A stretch of DNA of 64,000 bases from positions 2,604,001 through 2,668,000 of the forward strand of contig JASJZH010000003.1 in NCBI GenBank assembly GCA_037178975.1, written 5' to 3'. The stretch is from Oscheius tipulae (Eukaryota > Nematoda > Chromadorea > Rhabditida > Rhabditidae). The position numbers were made by a program, and so were the translations under genes. Below, in pieces: positions 55,334 to 64,000 of this stretch (positions within the stretch are counted from its first letter, which is position 1; each line of letters opens with the position of its first letter). The notes beneath the pieces were generated by a model that had not been told where the DNA came from, made no database searches, and saw nothing but the letters and a program-made list of their open reading frames with translations.

Positions 55334-57380
55334 ATGAATAATCGCCCTCTCCCACCAGGACATGCGCAGCCGGCAGTTCTTCGTCGTGGAAACATTGCCG
55401 CACCTCCGGCTAACGCTCCTCAAAATCCTCCTCGTCAAGCAGCTCCCGTTCCTGTGCAACTGCCAGCCTTTCGTTTCCCACGCATCGCCAATCCTCAGCA
55501 AAATCCTCTTCCACCAGACCCTGTGCACCCGCCGGCCCTTCTTCGTCAAAACATCGATGCCCCCTTAGTTCTGCCTCAGCCGAAGCGGCATGTGGACAAC
55601 AAAATAGCTGAACATATATATCAGGAAGTGGTTAGTTTTTCTGCTTTTTGTCATGAAATTCAGTTTTTAGGCCAAGATCATACCGGACATTAATAAGAAG
55701 TGGGTGCTGGAACGCTCCGGATACGAACTCCATCTTCTCGTGGACTACATTTTCGATCACGTGGAAGAGGTTCCAGTCGAACCTAGACGGAAGAGCATGG
55801 ATAACTTGGACAACTCGCAATATGACCCGCAAGAGGGCGAAGATAACGTGGATACGGATGGAGACGAGAGAACGTATGCGAGCTTCGTTTCACTATTCAA
55901 TTACTCTTTTCAGAGAGATCATTACTGCTGCGGTGGAGAAGTTCATCCGCGGACTTAAAGATGAGAAGAGTTGCAGCTCCAGGAGACTGTTGCCGTTCTT
56001 AAAGTTCAAATATGGAAACGTCAAGTGTGCGGCGCTCGCGGCCCTGCCGCAAATGGACCGAAGGAAGACGTTCGCTATCTGCTCATTACTGAATCTGAGA
56101 AAACTCTCCAGAGAGCTTGCAGCCGAGTTCCAAGTCGATCAAGTGTGGTCGATTAGTCCGCCGTGGCTGATTCCTTCTCGAGCTCGCAAGTTTCGTCGTG
56201 TTTTTGATTGCCATAAGATAAGCATATGATTTCAGAGACAAGCTGCTGTTGACCTCGATCCTGCATGGCAACCTGCCTACGACCTAGTCGAAGAAGCAAT
56301 TGAAGTTGGTCCTGTTTCTGGTATGGCAAGTAACTCGTATTCAGAAAAGTAAAAACGAAGGTACTCCCTATACCTGCTGCGTCTGCTACGACGCTTTTTC
56401 GGCTAAACATATTGTTGCCTGCGGAGATCTGGAGACGACGGAAAACAAAGAACCAACAGCTGACACCCACTACGTCTGTCATGAATGCATGAGAGGACAG
56501 GCCACAGCGCTCTGCAGTGATGGAAAATTGGCCGAAGGAGGAAGCGGTCTTTGCTGCCTCGACCCTGACTGCGACCGGACTATTCCGTGGGGTAAGTGGA
56601 CTGTCTTTGCTTTTGCCATCTTCAACTTTAGCTCGAGTCAAAGTGCTGCTGTCCAAAGAAGTTCGGAACCGTCTCGGCAAGCGGCTGGATAATGAGGCTC
56701 TGGTGAACGTTGACGGGCTCGAGTACTGCAAACGATGCTCCTTCGCCATGCTAATCGAAACGCCGGTGGAGGTTGACAAGGTTTTCAGCTGTGACAAGTG
56801 CAAGGCAGTGTTTTGCAGGTTGAAACGTTTTCTCTCCTCAATTGTCTTTCTTTCAGAAACTGCAAATACGACTGGAAGCCTCATATCGGCAAACCTTGCG
56901 ACGAAATGAAAACTGTAGAAGACGAACGGGTAGCCAAGCGAAGAAAGCTGTTAGTACCAATTTAGCGCCTAATCATTCTCGTTATTAGGGAAGACGAGAT
57001 GGCTATGGCCATTGTGCGCATTTGCCACAGATGCAAAACTCAGTTTGCCAAGGATGAGGGATGCAACAAGATGACGTGCCGCTGTGGAGCCACGCAATGC
57101 TATGTCTGTAGGGCTCAGAATATAGGATATGACCATTTCTGCCAGTCAGTCCTACATTTGACAGCCACATAAAAAAGTTCAGACATGTTCGTAACCCAGG
57201 AGACCCAAATTGTCCTGGAAACTGCACGGTACTTCCTTTCGAAGGTCACGCCTAATACCTTTCTTTTAGAGCTGCTTGCTCTGGGAGAAGACGGACGATG
57301 TCAATAAGAAAGCCTTGGAGACGATTCGCCAAAAAGCACTCACCGATCGCAACATGCAGGAGTTTGTAGACAAATTATAA
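55334..57380 (+). CDS. RNF216/TRIAD3-type RBR E3 ubiquitin ligase
   Basis: About nine exons run from ATG 55334 to TAA 57378-57380. A Pro/Ala-rich N-terminus (MNNRPLPPGHAQPAVLRRG) leads to a helical region, then RING1 ('YTCCVCYDAFSAKHIVACG', 'THYVCHECMRGQA', 'CCLDPDCDRTIPW'), the IBR part ('YCKRCSFAMLIETPVEVDKV', 'CDKCKAVFC', 'CKYDWKPHIGKPC') and RING2 ('ICHRCKTQFAKDEGCNKMTC', 'RCGATQCYVCRAQN'). 'YDHFCQHVRNPGD' and 'CLLWEKTDD' after RING2 are RNF216 signatures. RBR enzymes pass ubiquitin through a RING2 cysteine, here within 'MTCRCG'. RNF216 regulates endocytic and innate-immune substrates and actin factors in mammals; a worm role is not known to me. The reading frame of the exon at 55922-56140 is uncertain. 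Confidence 0.8.
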
Positions 57381-58067
57381 TTCACCTTTTTTATTCGTAT
57401 GTATTTTTTTATACTAGATTCATATAAACATTGTAGCCAGTTCTGTTTATTGTCAGTAACGCGGGGGAGGGGGTCTCTAGGGAAGTAAAACTGGAATCTA
57501 CGACTTTTCAAAGATTGATCTGCACTTCGCTTCGGAAGAATGGATGAATGTCTGAGGTGGTCGGAACTTTGTCCGCCTTTGGTTTCTCTCGCTCCTTCAT
57601 CTCTTCGATCAACGCGTAGATGTAGCTATCTTTTGCTACCCGCTCTACTGTCATTTAAAATAAATGTAGAGCGAGTAGCTTGCTTTGTTTGTCAGCGCGG
57701 AGATTGAACCATTCTACTCGTACTGTAGAAGGCTTGATCGTGTTTCCAATGTCCAAGGCAGACCGCTTAGGCGAGCCCAATCTGTTCAAATGCAATTGTA
57801 AAAAGTTGGACACAGTTACTACGTGCTGGTTTGTAGAGAAACGACGGAAATAAGGGACAGAAGAAACATTGAGAGAGTGGAAAGCTCTAGAAGGTAGACG
57901 AAAAGAATGTCACGAAGGGGAATTAAGAAGTTAGACTACATTCCGAGAATCGGGAGAATCTGTTGAATAAGAGAGTGAAGACCCGACCCGGTAGATATGC
58001 CCCCTCCTCTCAAAGACAAATGAAAGGAAAGTTTTGTTCATCTAGATTTATTCTTGCGAATGGTTGT
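57381..58067. other. Convergent region, 3' flank of the kinase gene (duplicated elsewhere)
   Basis: From about 57706 to 58067 this matches 54277-54904. No gene is seen apart from the 3' UTRs of the two convergent genes. Confidence 0.6.
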
Positions 58068-59426
58068 CTACAGATCGTCGAGAGTGTCATCTTTGCTCAT
58101 GGCCGGATCGAACTCATTGTTGGACTCCTGGTCCTCAGTCACGGCACTCTCCTCACAGTCTTTGCTCGTGTCCTTGTCGGCAGCTCCGTCGGCACGGTCA
58201 ATCTCGGCGGCCTCCCTCTCCGAGATCATTCCAGCTGTTGGCTTCTCGTCCCAGTGCTCATCGAGGGCCTGTCCAGGCTTGGTCCACTCGTACGGATCGG
58301 TCATCTTGGCTCCCTTCGGCAGATCCTTCTTCAGTTTGTTCATGAAAGACATGTAGGGCGGGGTGTCCGGGTAGGTCAGTTGCTTCAGCTTCTTGGCCAT
58401 CTCGAGGAAGGAGGGAGGACAGCCCTGACAGAGCTGCTCCTCGGTTGTCGTCGCCTTGAGCCTCTCGCATTCCTTGCGCGGTTTTCCCTTCCACGGCAGA
58501 GTCCCCGTGATGCACTCGATGCAGCTGTAGAGCACACCGTAGAGGTCATCGTGACGGCCGGCATCTTTGGCTTTGTGAATGTTGAGCGAGCAGTAGCGAG
58601 ATGTGCCGCGGAACATGACCTTCGAGCGAGCAGGGCGCAGCGTCTTTTTGCCCGTCTTCGCATCGTCGGTCAGGATCTGTCTGGCCAGGCCGAAGTCAAA
58701 GATGTACACTACCTGAAGCTTCGGAGTTTCAAGTTGTTTGAACACTCAAAATGACCCTACTATACCGAGCCCGGAGCCCACATTTCAATCCAACAGGTTA
58801 GGGTCACTTTGCAGTCTAGTGTTATTTTGCAAAGTCGTAGCATTTGATTTGGCCTACAACTTTGTAGAATATCAAAAGGACTAAAAATGAAATCCCTTAT
58901 CTTTAAAGTGCACTTGTATCAAAAAGGGAAAAGGAAGAAGGATACATACCAGTGGATTTTTGAAGCCCATGGCCATGTTCTGGCTTTTCGTGTCCCTGTG
59001 AACGAAGCCGGCTTCATGGATGTCCTGAAATCCTCTGATGAGCTGGATGGTGATCCTGAGCACACTGGTAGCGGACATCTTTCTTCCGGGCAGTCTCTTT
59101 CGGATCTCAAAGAGCTCTCGACCAAGCAGACTCATCACGACAAAAGTGTATTGGAGTCTCTGTCCACTAGCCAACAGCTTGGGCACATGGCGCGACTGCT
59201 GGAGCTTGTTCATAACATAGATCTCCATGCGCAGAATCTCGTCTTCCTTCCTCTTCATCCTTGGCTCGACCTTCATCGCGGCTCTACCGGAAATTTTGCC
59301 ATCTTTGTCGAAGGCGGCCACGAGGTAGACGATGCCACAAGCGCCCTCTCCTAGTCTTTTCTTGATCTGATAGCTGTTGACCTTGTCTCCGACTTTCAGA
59401 TTGACGGTAGCGACGGGACCACTCAT
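58068..59426 (-). CDS. TTBK/casein-kinase-1-like protein kinase of the worm-expanded type
   Basis: Two exons (58950-59426, 58068-58712) encode 373 residues from 'MSGPVATVNLKVGDKVNSYQ'. Kinase motifs in order: glycine loop 'RLGEGACGIVYLV', catalytic Lys in 'AAMKVEP', Glu of helix C in 'DEILRMEIYVM', the catalytic loop 'FVHRDTKSQNMAMG', 'IFDFGLARQILT' (DFG intact), and 'FRGTSRYCSLNIH'. The catalytic loop has Ser where most kinases have Pro (HRDxKPxN), as is common in CK1/TTBK proteins. All catalytic residues are present, so it should be active. In C. elegans this family has dozens of members, many expressed in sperm. The C-terminal tail is acidic and duplicated as a fragment at 54.9 kb. It is divergent from the Argonaute with only 222 bp between starts. 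Confidence 0.87.
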
Positions 59427-59648
59427 GTCTGAACGCGGGAGCTACTGGAACAGATGAGAAAACGAACCTGCTGTCGTGAACTGTCGCTAGGGGAATACTC
59501 TCGCTGTCAAGCCTTGCAATTAGCGAAAACAAAGTTCTCTCTAATTGCTCAGAAACACAAACTTTTTCGCCAAAACAGAAAAGCCAAAGGCACTTTAAAG
59601 TACTCCAAGAGACAGCAAGCCATACGTTGGAATCGCCCTCAACGGAAG
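59427..59648. promoter_or_regulatory. Compact shared upstream region of the kinase and Argonaute genes
   Basis: Only 222 bp separate two divergent ATGs, so promoter elements must be shared or overlapping. No known motif was recognised by eye. Confidence 0.5.
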
Positions 59649-62600
59649 ATGTCCCTCTCCGACAAGGAATCCGAAGATTCTGGTGTCGTCACTGCCGATG
59701 TCCGCTCTGGAAACCGACGCTCGTCTCCATCGTCGAGTGCCTCGCCGTCCCGAATCACCGGATCGCCCAAGGATCTCTCTCCCAAGGTTCTCCAGGTATG
59801 TTTTTCTTAGTCCTAGTGGTACGCCAGTTTTCTCCCTTAATAGTTCCTCCTGTACTCTCTATTTCCCCCTTCCCTTTACTCCTGACCTTGAGTCCCTACC
59901 CTTTCTACCCTTACCTCTCTTCTGTTTCTGACTCTCGCGCTGCTTTCTCGTACTCCTTCTGTTTTTACTGGCTGCTAGATTCATCTCAACACATGTCTCT
60001 CTCTGTCTCTGGCTCAGTAGATACTACAGTGGTCCTGGTCCTATACCAATTCCATGTATCTAACAGCCAGTAGGGTCAGTAGGACCAGGAGAAAGGTAAA
60101 TATGAATCAAAGGGATTAAGTCAAAAACACTGGCAGATTTAGACGTGGGTAGAAGGGGAGATTTGGGAGACGGAGAAGAGTCAACTTGGTCCAGGTAGAC
60201 CTATCTCATGATACCAGTGATACCACTAGATTCTGTAGTACCGCTCATACCGTCTCTATTTACTCTTTTTCAAACCTAGAGAGCTTTACCATATGTATGT
60301 CTATGGCTATTAGTCTCTCTCCTATCATTCGACTCATTCTACCATCTTTCAGGAACTGGCCTGCATGAACGTTCGCGAAGTGGCTGCCCGTCCTGGATTC
60401 GGTGAGCTCGGACGCAAGATCCCGCTCCGTACCAACTTCTTCGAGATCAAGCTCGACTCGGACAACATGATGATCAGCCAGTACCATGTGGAAATCCAGC
60501 ATCAGGGAAGCAGGAAGCTCGAGAGGGAGGAAAGTCGTGCCATCTTCTGGAAGGCTATTGCCGAGAGTGCCCTCTTCGCCAACAAGTTTGCTCTCGCCTT
60601 CGATGGAGCCCATCAACTCTACACGACGATTCGCATCGACTTCCCCGAAGGACGTACCACCATCCGTCTCGAAGTCGACGTTCCGCTGGCCAAAGATGCT
60701 CGTGAGAAGACGAAGTGTGCCGTCTCGATTCAATTCGTCGGCCCGGTTCTTGTCGACATGTGCCGCACAAGGACGAAGAATCTGGACGAGCGTGTCTTGA
60801 CCCCGATTCAAATTCTGGATATCGTCTGTCGTCAGAGTCTGACCTGTCCTCTTATCCCCAATTCGGCCAACTTCTTCTCCTGGAAGTCGTCCTGTTACCG
60901 TATCCCGATCGACGGCGCCCTGGCTCTGGACCTCGAGGGAGGCAAGGAAATGTGGACTGGATTCTTCAGCTCTGCTCACGTCGCTGCCGGATGGAAGCCT
61001 TTGCTCAACATTGACGGTTAGTTTGTAATTTTGTTTTGGACTGGGTTAAGGATAGAGACAAACTACACATAGAGAGAAGGGTCTTGGATATAAGAGCGGG
61101 ATATAGGTATTATGAGTACAGGAGTAACAACAGTTTGCTAGACTAGAAACGATTGACATTGACAGTAAGAATGAGTCAGTTAGTGAGAGGGAGAATACAG
61201 AACATAATAGACGTCATAATAGCAGTACCTGATGGACGAGAAAAGCTCAAAGAATAGGAACAGTGATAGGTATACGGTAACTACCAGAGAGTAAGAGTCA
61301 TAGGAAGTCTCATTCTCATTTCATTTTTTTCCCTTGTCAGTAGCCCATACCGCCTTCTACAAGGCCCGCATCTCCATGGTCCAATTCATGTGTGACGTCC
61401 TCAACGAGAAAGCCGGTGCCTATCGTCCTGCTCCTCGCCAATTCAGCTCTGGACGTGGTGGTCGTGGAGGCGGCCGTGGTGGATATGGTGGCCAGTTCGG
61501 ACAGCGTGGTCCTCCGTTGCCCTACCATCATCAGCAGCAGCAGGAAGACCTGATCTTTGCGCCTGAGACGCTATATAGAGACTTCTCCCTCTCTCCTCAT
61601 GAAATGAGAATTTTGGCTGATGCTGTCAAGGGTCTGAAGATTCGGTCGACTCATCGCGGAGCTATTCGTGTCTACCGCGTCAACAGTCTGAAGATGGTCC
61701 CTGCTGACGAGCTGACGTTCAAGTCGACTACTCCTGAAGGACAGGAACTCGTCCACTCTGTCGCCGACTACTTTTCCGAGAAGTACGGAGAGCTCATGTT
61801 CCCCAAGCTGCCCTGTCTCCACGTCGGACCGGCCAACAAAAACATCTTCTTCCCCTTGGAGATCTGTCAACTGGACAGTCCTCAGAAGTTTAACAGGAAG
61901 CTCAGCGAGAAGCAAACCAGTGCCATCATCAGGGTAGGTCCCTTGTTTCTGTTCAAGTTCTATTTGAAGTCCTTGTTCCTTGTTCCCTTTTTATGTATTC
62001 CGTTCACTCTTCCTCATTCTAAATCGACAACCTTCAGGCTGCCGCTGTTGATGCTAACCAGCGCGAAGAACGCATCCGGCAGCTATGCTCCCACACTGGC
62101 TTCGACAAGGATCCTTTCCTCAAAGAATTTGGTCTCAAGGTCTCTCCGTCGATGCTCGAGATAACGGCCCGTGTCATCCAGGCTCCTGCCATCATGTTCG
62201 GGGAGAACAATCCGCGTGTTGATCCGATTGTCGTGCCCAAGGATGGAACCTGGTCCATGGACAACCAGCTACTGTACCTGCCGGCCAACTGTAACAGCTA
62301 CAGCATGATCGCTATGGTTAACCCAAGGGATCAGTCTTTACTTCAAGGCTTTTGTCAGGCCCTTTACGCCAAGGCCAGTCAGATGGGCATGGGCTTCCCG
62401 AAGTGGCCGGATCTCGTCAAGTACGGAAGGAGCAAGGACGACGTCGTTCTCCTCTTCAACGAGATTGCTACCGAGTACAAGCATACGTCGACTACCTGCG
62501 ACCTCGTCATTGTCGTCCTGCCGGCCAAGAACAACGACGTCTACATGACTGTCAAGGAGTCGAGTGACATGACTCACGGAATCATGAGTGAGTTTCCTGT

Positions 62601-63754
62601 TCTTTTGAGACAGTCACATTCATAGCTCAGTAATCACTTCCCTTTCCAGGCCAGTGTGTTCTGATGAAGAACGTCTCTCGCCCCTCTCCGGCCACCTGCT
62701 CCAACATCGTTCTGAAGCTGAACATGAAGCTCGGAGGAATCAACAGTCGCATTGTGGCCGACGGCGTCACCAATAAGTACATCATCGACCAGCCCACGCT
62801 GATTGTCGGAATCGATGTCACCCATCCGACCCAGTTGGAGGAACGCCTGAACATTCCCTCGGTTGCTGCCATTGTCGCCAATATCGACCTTCTGCCGCAG
62901 ATGTACGGAGCCAATGTAAAGATCCAGAGAAAGTGCCGTGAGTCGGTTGTCTATCTGCTAGATGCCATTCGTGAGCGTCTCGTCTCCTTCTACCGGCACA
63001 CAGGCCAGAAGCCGACCAGAATCATCGTCTACCGCGACGGAGTCAGTGAGGGCCAGTTTGCCGAGGTCCTTCGCGAGGAGATCCATGGAATCCGCTCGGC
63101 CTGTTTGATCCTTTCCCCTGACTATCGTCCTCCGATCACGGTATAGTGCCTATTTCAAAGGCTTGCCAACTTTGTTGTTTTCAGTACGTTGTTGTCCAGA
63201 AGAGACATCATGCTAGGATGTTCTGCAAGTACGCCTCAGACACTGTTGGCAAGGCCAAGAACATTCCGGCCGGAACCACCATCGACACTGGAATCACCTC
63301 TCCCGAAGGCTTCGACTTCTACCTTTGCAGCCATTTCGGTGTTCAGGGAACCAGCCGTCCGGCTCGCTACCACGTGCTCTGGGACGACAACAACTTCACG
63401 GCCGACGAGCTGCAGTCGATCACCTTCGGCATGTGTCACACCTACGCCCGCTGTGCTCGTTCGGTCTCCATCCCGGCTCCCGTCTACTATGCTGATCTTG
63501 TGGCCACTCGTGCCCGCTGCCACATCAAGCGCAAGATGGGAATGCACGACTCGGACGGCGTCTCGGAGTCGTCTATTGTCAGCTCTCTGTCCTCTTTAAT
63601 GTCCGTTGGAAAGCCGACGCGTGGTGGATCGTATGGAGGCGGAAAGAGATGTGATGCTCCCGAATGCGGCGACTCTCCCTCCCAAGCCGACACCATTCTC
63701 CAGGATTGCGTCTCGGTTGTTGACTCGTTTAAGTCGAAGATGTACTTCATCTAA
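59649..63754 (+). CDS. alg-3: Argonaute protein, ALG-3/ALG-4-like
   Basis: Six exons (59649-59795, 60353-61016, 61341-61933, 62038-62587, 62650-63140, 63185-63754) give about 1,000 residues. The order is a Ser-rich N-terminus, N domain, linker ('[16 protein letters not shown]'), PAZ ('[19 protein letters not shown]', '[18 protein letters not shown]'), MID and PIWI. Slicer residues look intact: Asp in 'VGIDVTHP', a candidate Glu in '[10 protein letters not shown]', Asp in '[10 protein letters not shown]' and His in '[12 protein letters not shown]'. The C-terminus is 'FKSKMYFI'. 'DVTHPTQ' and '[14 protein letters not shown]' in place of the 'PPAGD' type of ALG-1/AGO2, plus a C-terminal insert before '[10 protein letters not shown]', point to the ALG-3/4 clade, which uses 26G RNAs in spermatogenesis. 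An RGG-rich insertion lies between linker and PAZ. The symbol is a clade-level guess. Confidence 0.88.
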
Positions 63755-64000
63755 GCCGCTCCTTCTCTGATATAGGCCCATCCGTTGATGTACGCTTCCA
63801 TTTATTTAATAAATGAGGTGCGGTGAGACTCCGCAAACGAAAAGGCGTTATTATTTTTGTGTTTTCTGACAGTATGAGTCTTAATCTTTTTTGAACTTCT
63901 TTGAAAGTTTCTGCCTGAAACTCTCCTTTTCGAGATCCTTGCAATCTGAATCCAAATAATGCTTTTTTTGGTAATGCCAGGAAGTTTATGACAGTCTTTT
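63755..64000. other. 3' UTR and flank of the Argonaute gene
   Basis: AATAAA at about 63810 fits a poly(A) signal, 55 bases after the stop. No further gene is supported before the window ends. Confidence 0.5.

Overview
The window is eukaryotic and almost certainly from a nematode of the rhabditid type. Genes sit close together on both strands. Most introns are 37-45 nt, with donors like GTTTGT/GTAAGT and acceptors TTTTAG/TTTCAG. Many start codons lie a few bases after an acceptor-like TTTCAG/TTTTAG, as expected for trans-splicing. Several products match nematode orthologs, including METT-10, PLR-1, MLC-4, CPB-type CPEB and an ALG-3/ALG-4-type Argonaute. Coding exons favour C/G in third position. 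Species is unknown; it does not look like C. elegans itself. All gene models were joined by hand from frame, splice-site and family reasoning, so boundaries may be off by a few bases.

Left third (1-24.8 kb): the 3' end of a PP4 regulatory subunit 3 gene (smk-1 type), two poorly characterised minus-strand genes, an F-box-like gene, an unknown multi-exon gene, TRAP-beta, a small four-helix membrane protein, METTL16/mett-10, the Golgi SNARE GOS-28, and an N4BP2-like P-loop plus Smr protein. One N4BP2 intron carries a ~520 bp repeat whose second copy (21.0 kb) is inserted inside an inverted-repeat transposon. A broken gene lies beside that transposon, followed by an unknown gene and a small secreted cysteine-rich protein.

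Middle (25-44 kb): a PA-TM-RING ubiquitin ligase (PLR-1/ZNRF3/RNF13 type) with a 2.5 kb first intron, ~2.7 kb with no gene seen, two uncertain small genes, a secreted six-EF-hand protein, the ribosome-biogenesis factor CEBPZ/NOC1, an unusual intron-containing histone H4, a chromodomain protein, myosin regulatory light chain (mlc-4), and a cluster of the inverted-repeat transposon.

Right third (44.6-64 kb): a CPEB translational regulator, a CCCH zinc-finger protein, SUMO, a SET-domain methyltransferase, a decayed Tc1/mariner region with repeated inverted units, an unknown gene with a chromo-like tail, an RNF216-type RBR ubiquitin ligase, a worm-type TTBK/CK1 kinase whose 3' end is also present as a duplicated fragment, and divergently from it an ALG-3/4-like Argonaute. 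The CPEB, the kinase and the Argonaute resemble families with male-germline roles in worms.

Most notable signals: a nested repeat insertion with an intact empty site elsewhere in the window, suggesting a Helitron-like element; a histone H4 with a longer N-tail plus both a histone-type stem-loop and AATAAA; an RGG-rich insertion inside the Argonaute; and an unusual SET motif. No operon of new function, CRISPR array or rRNA was seen.
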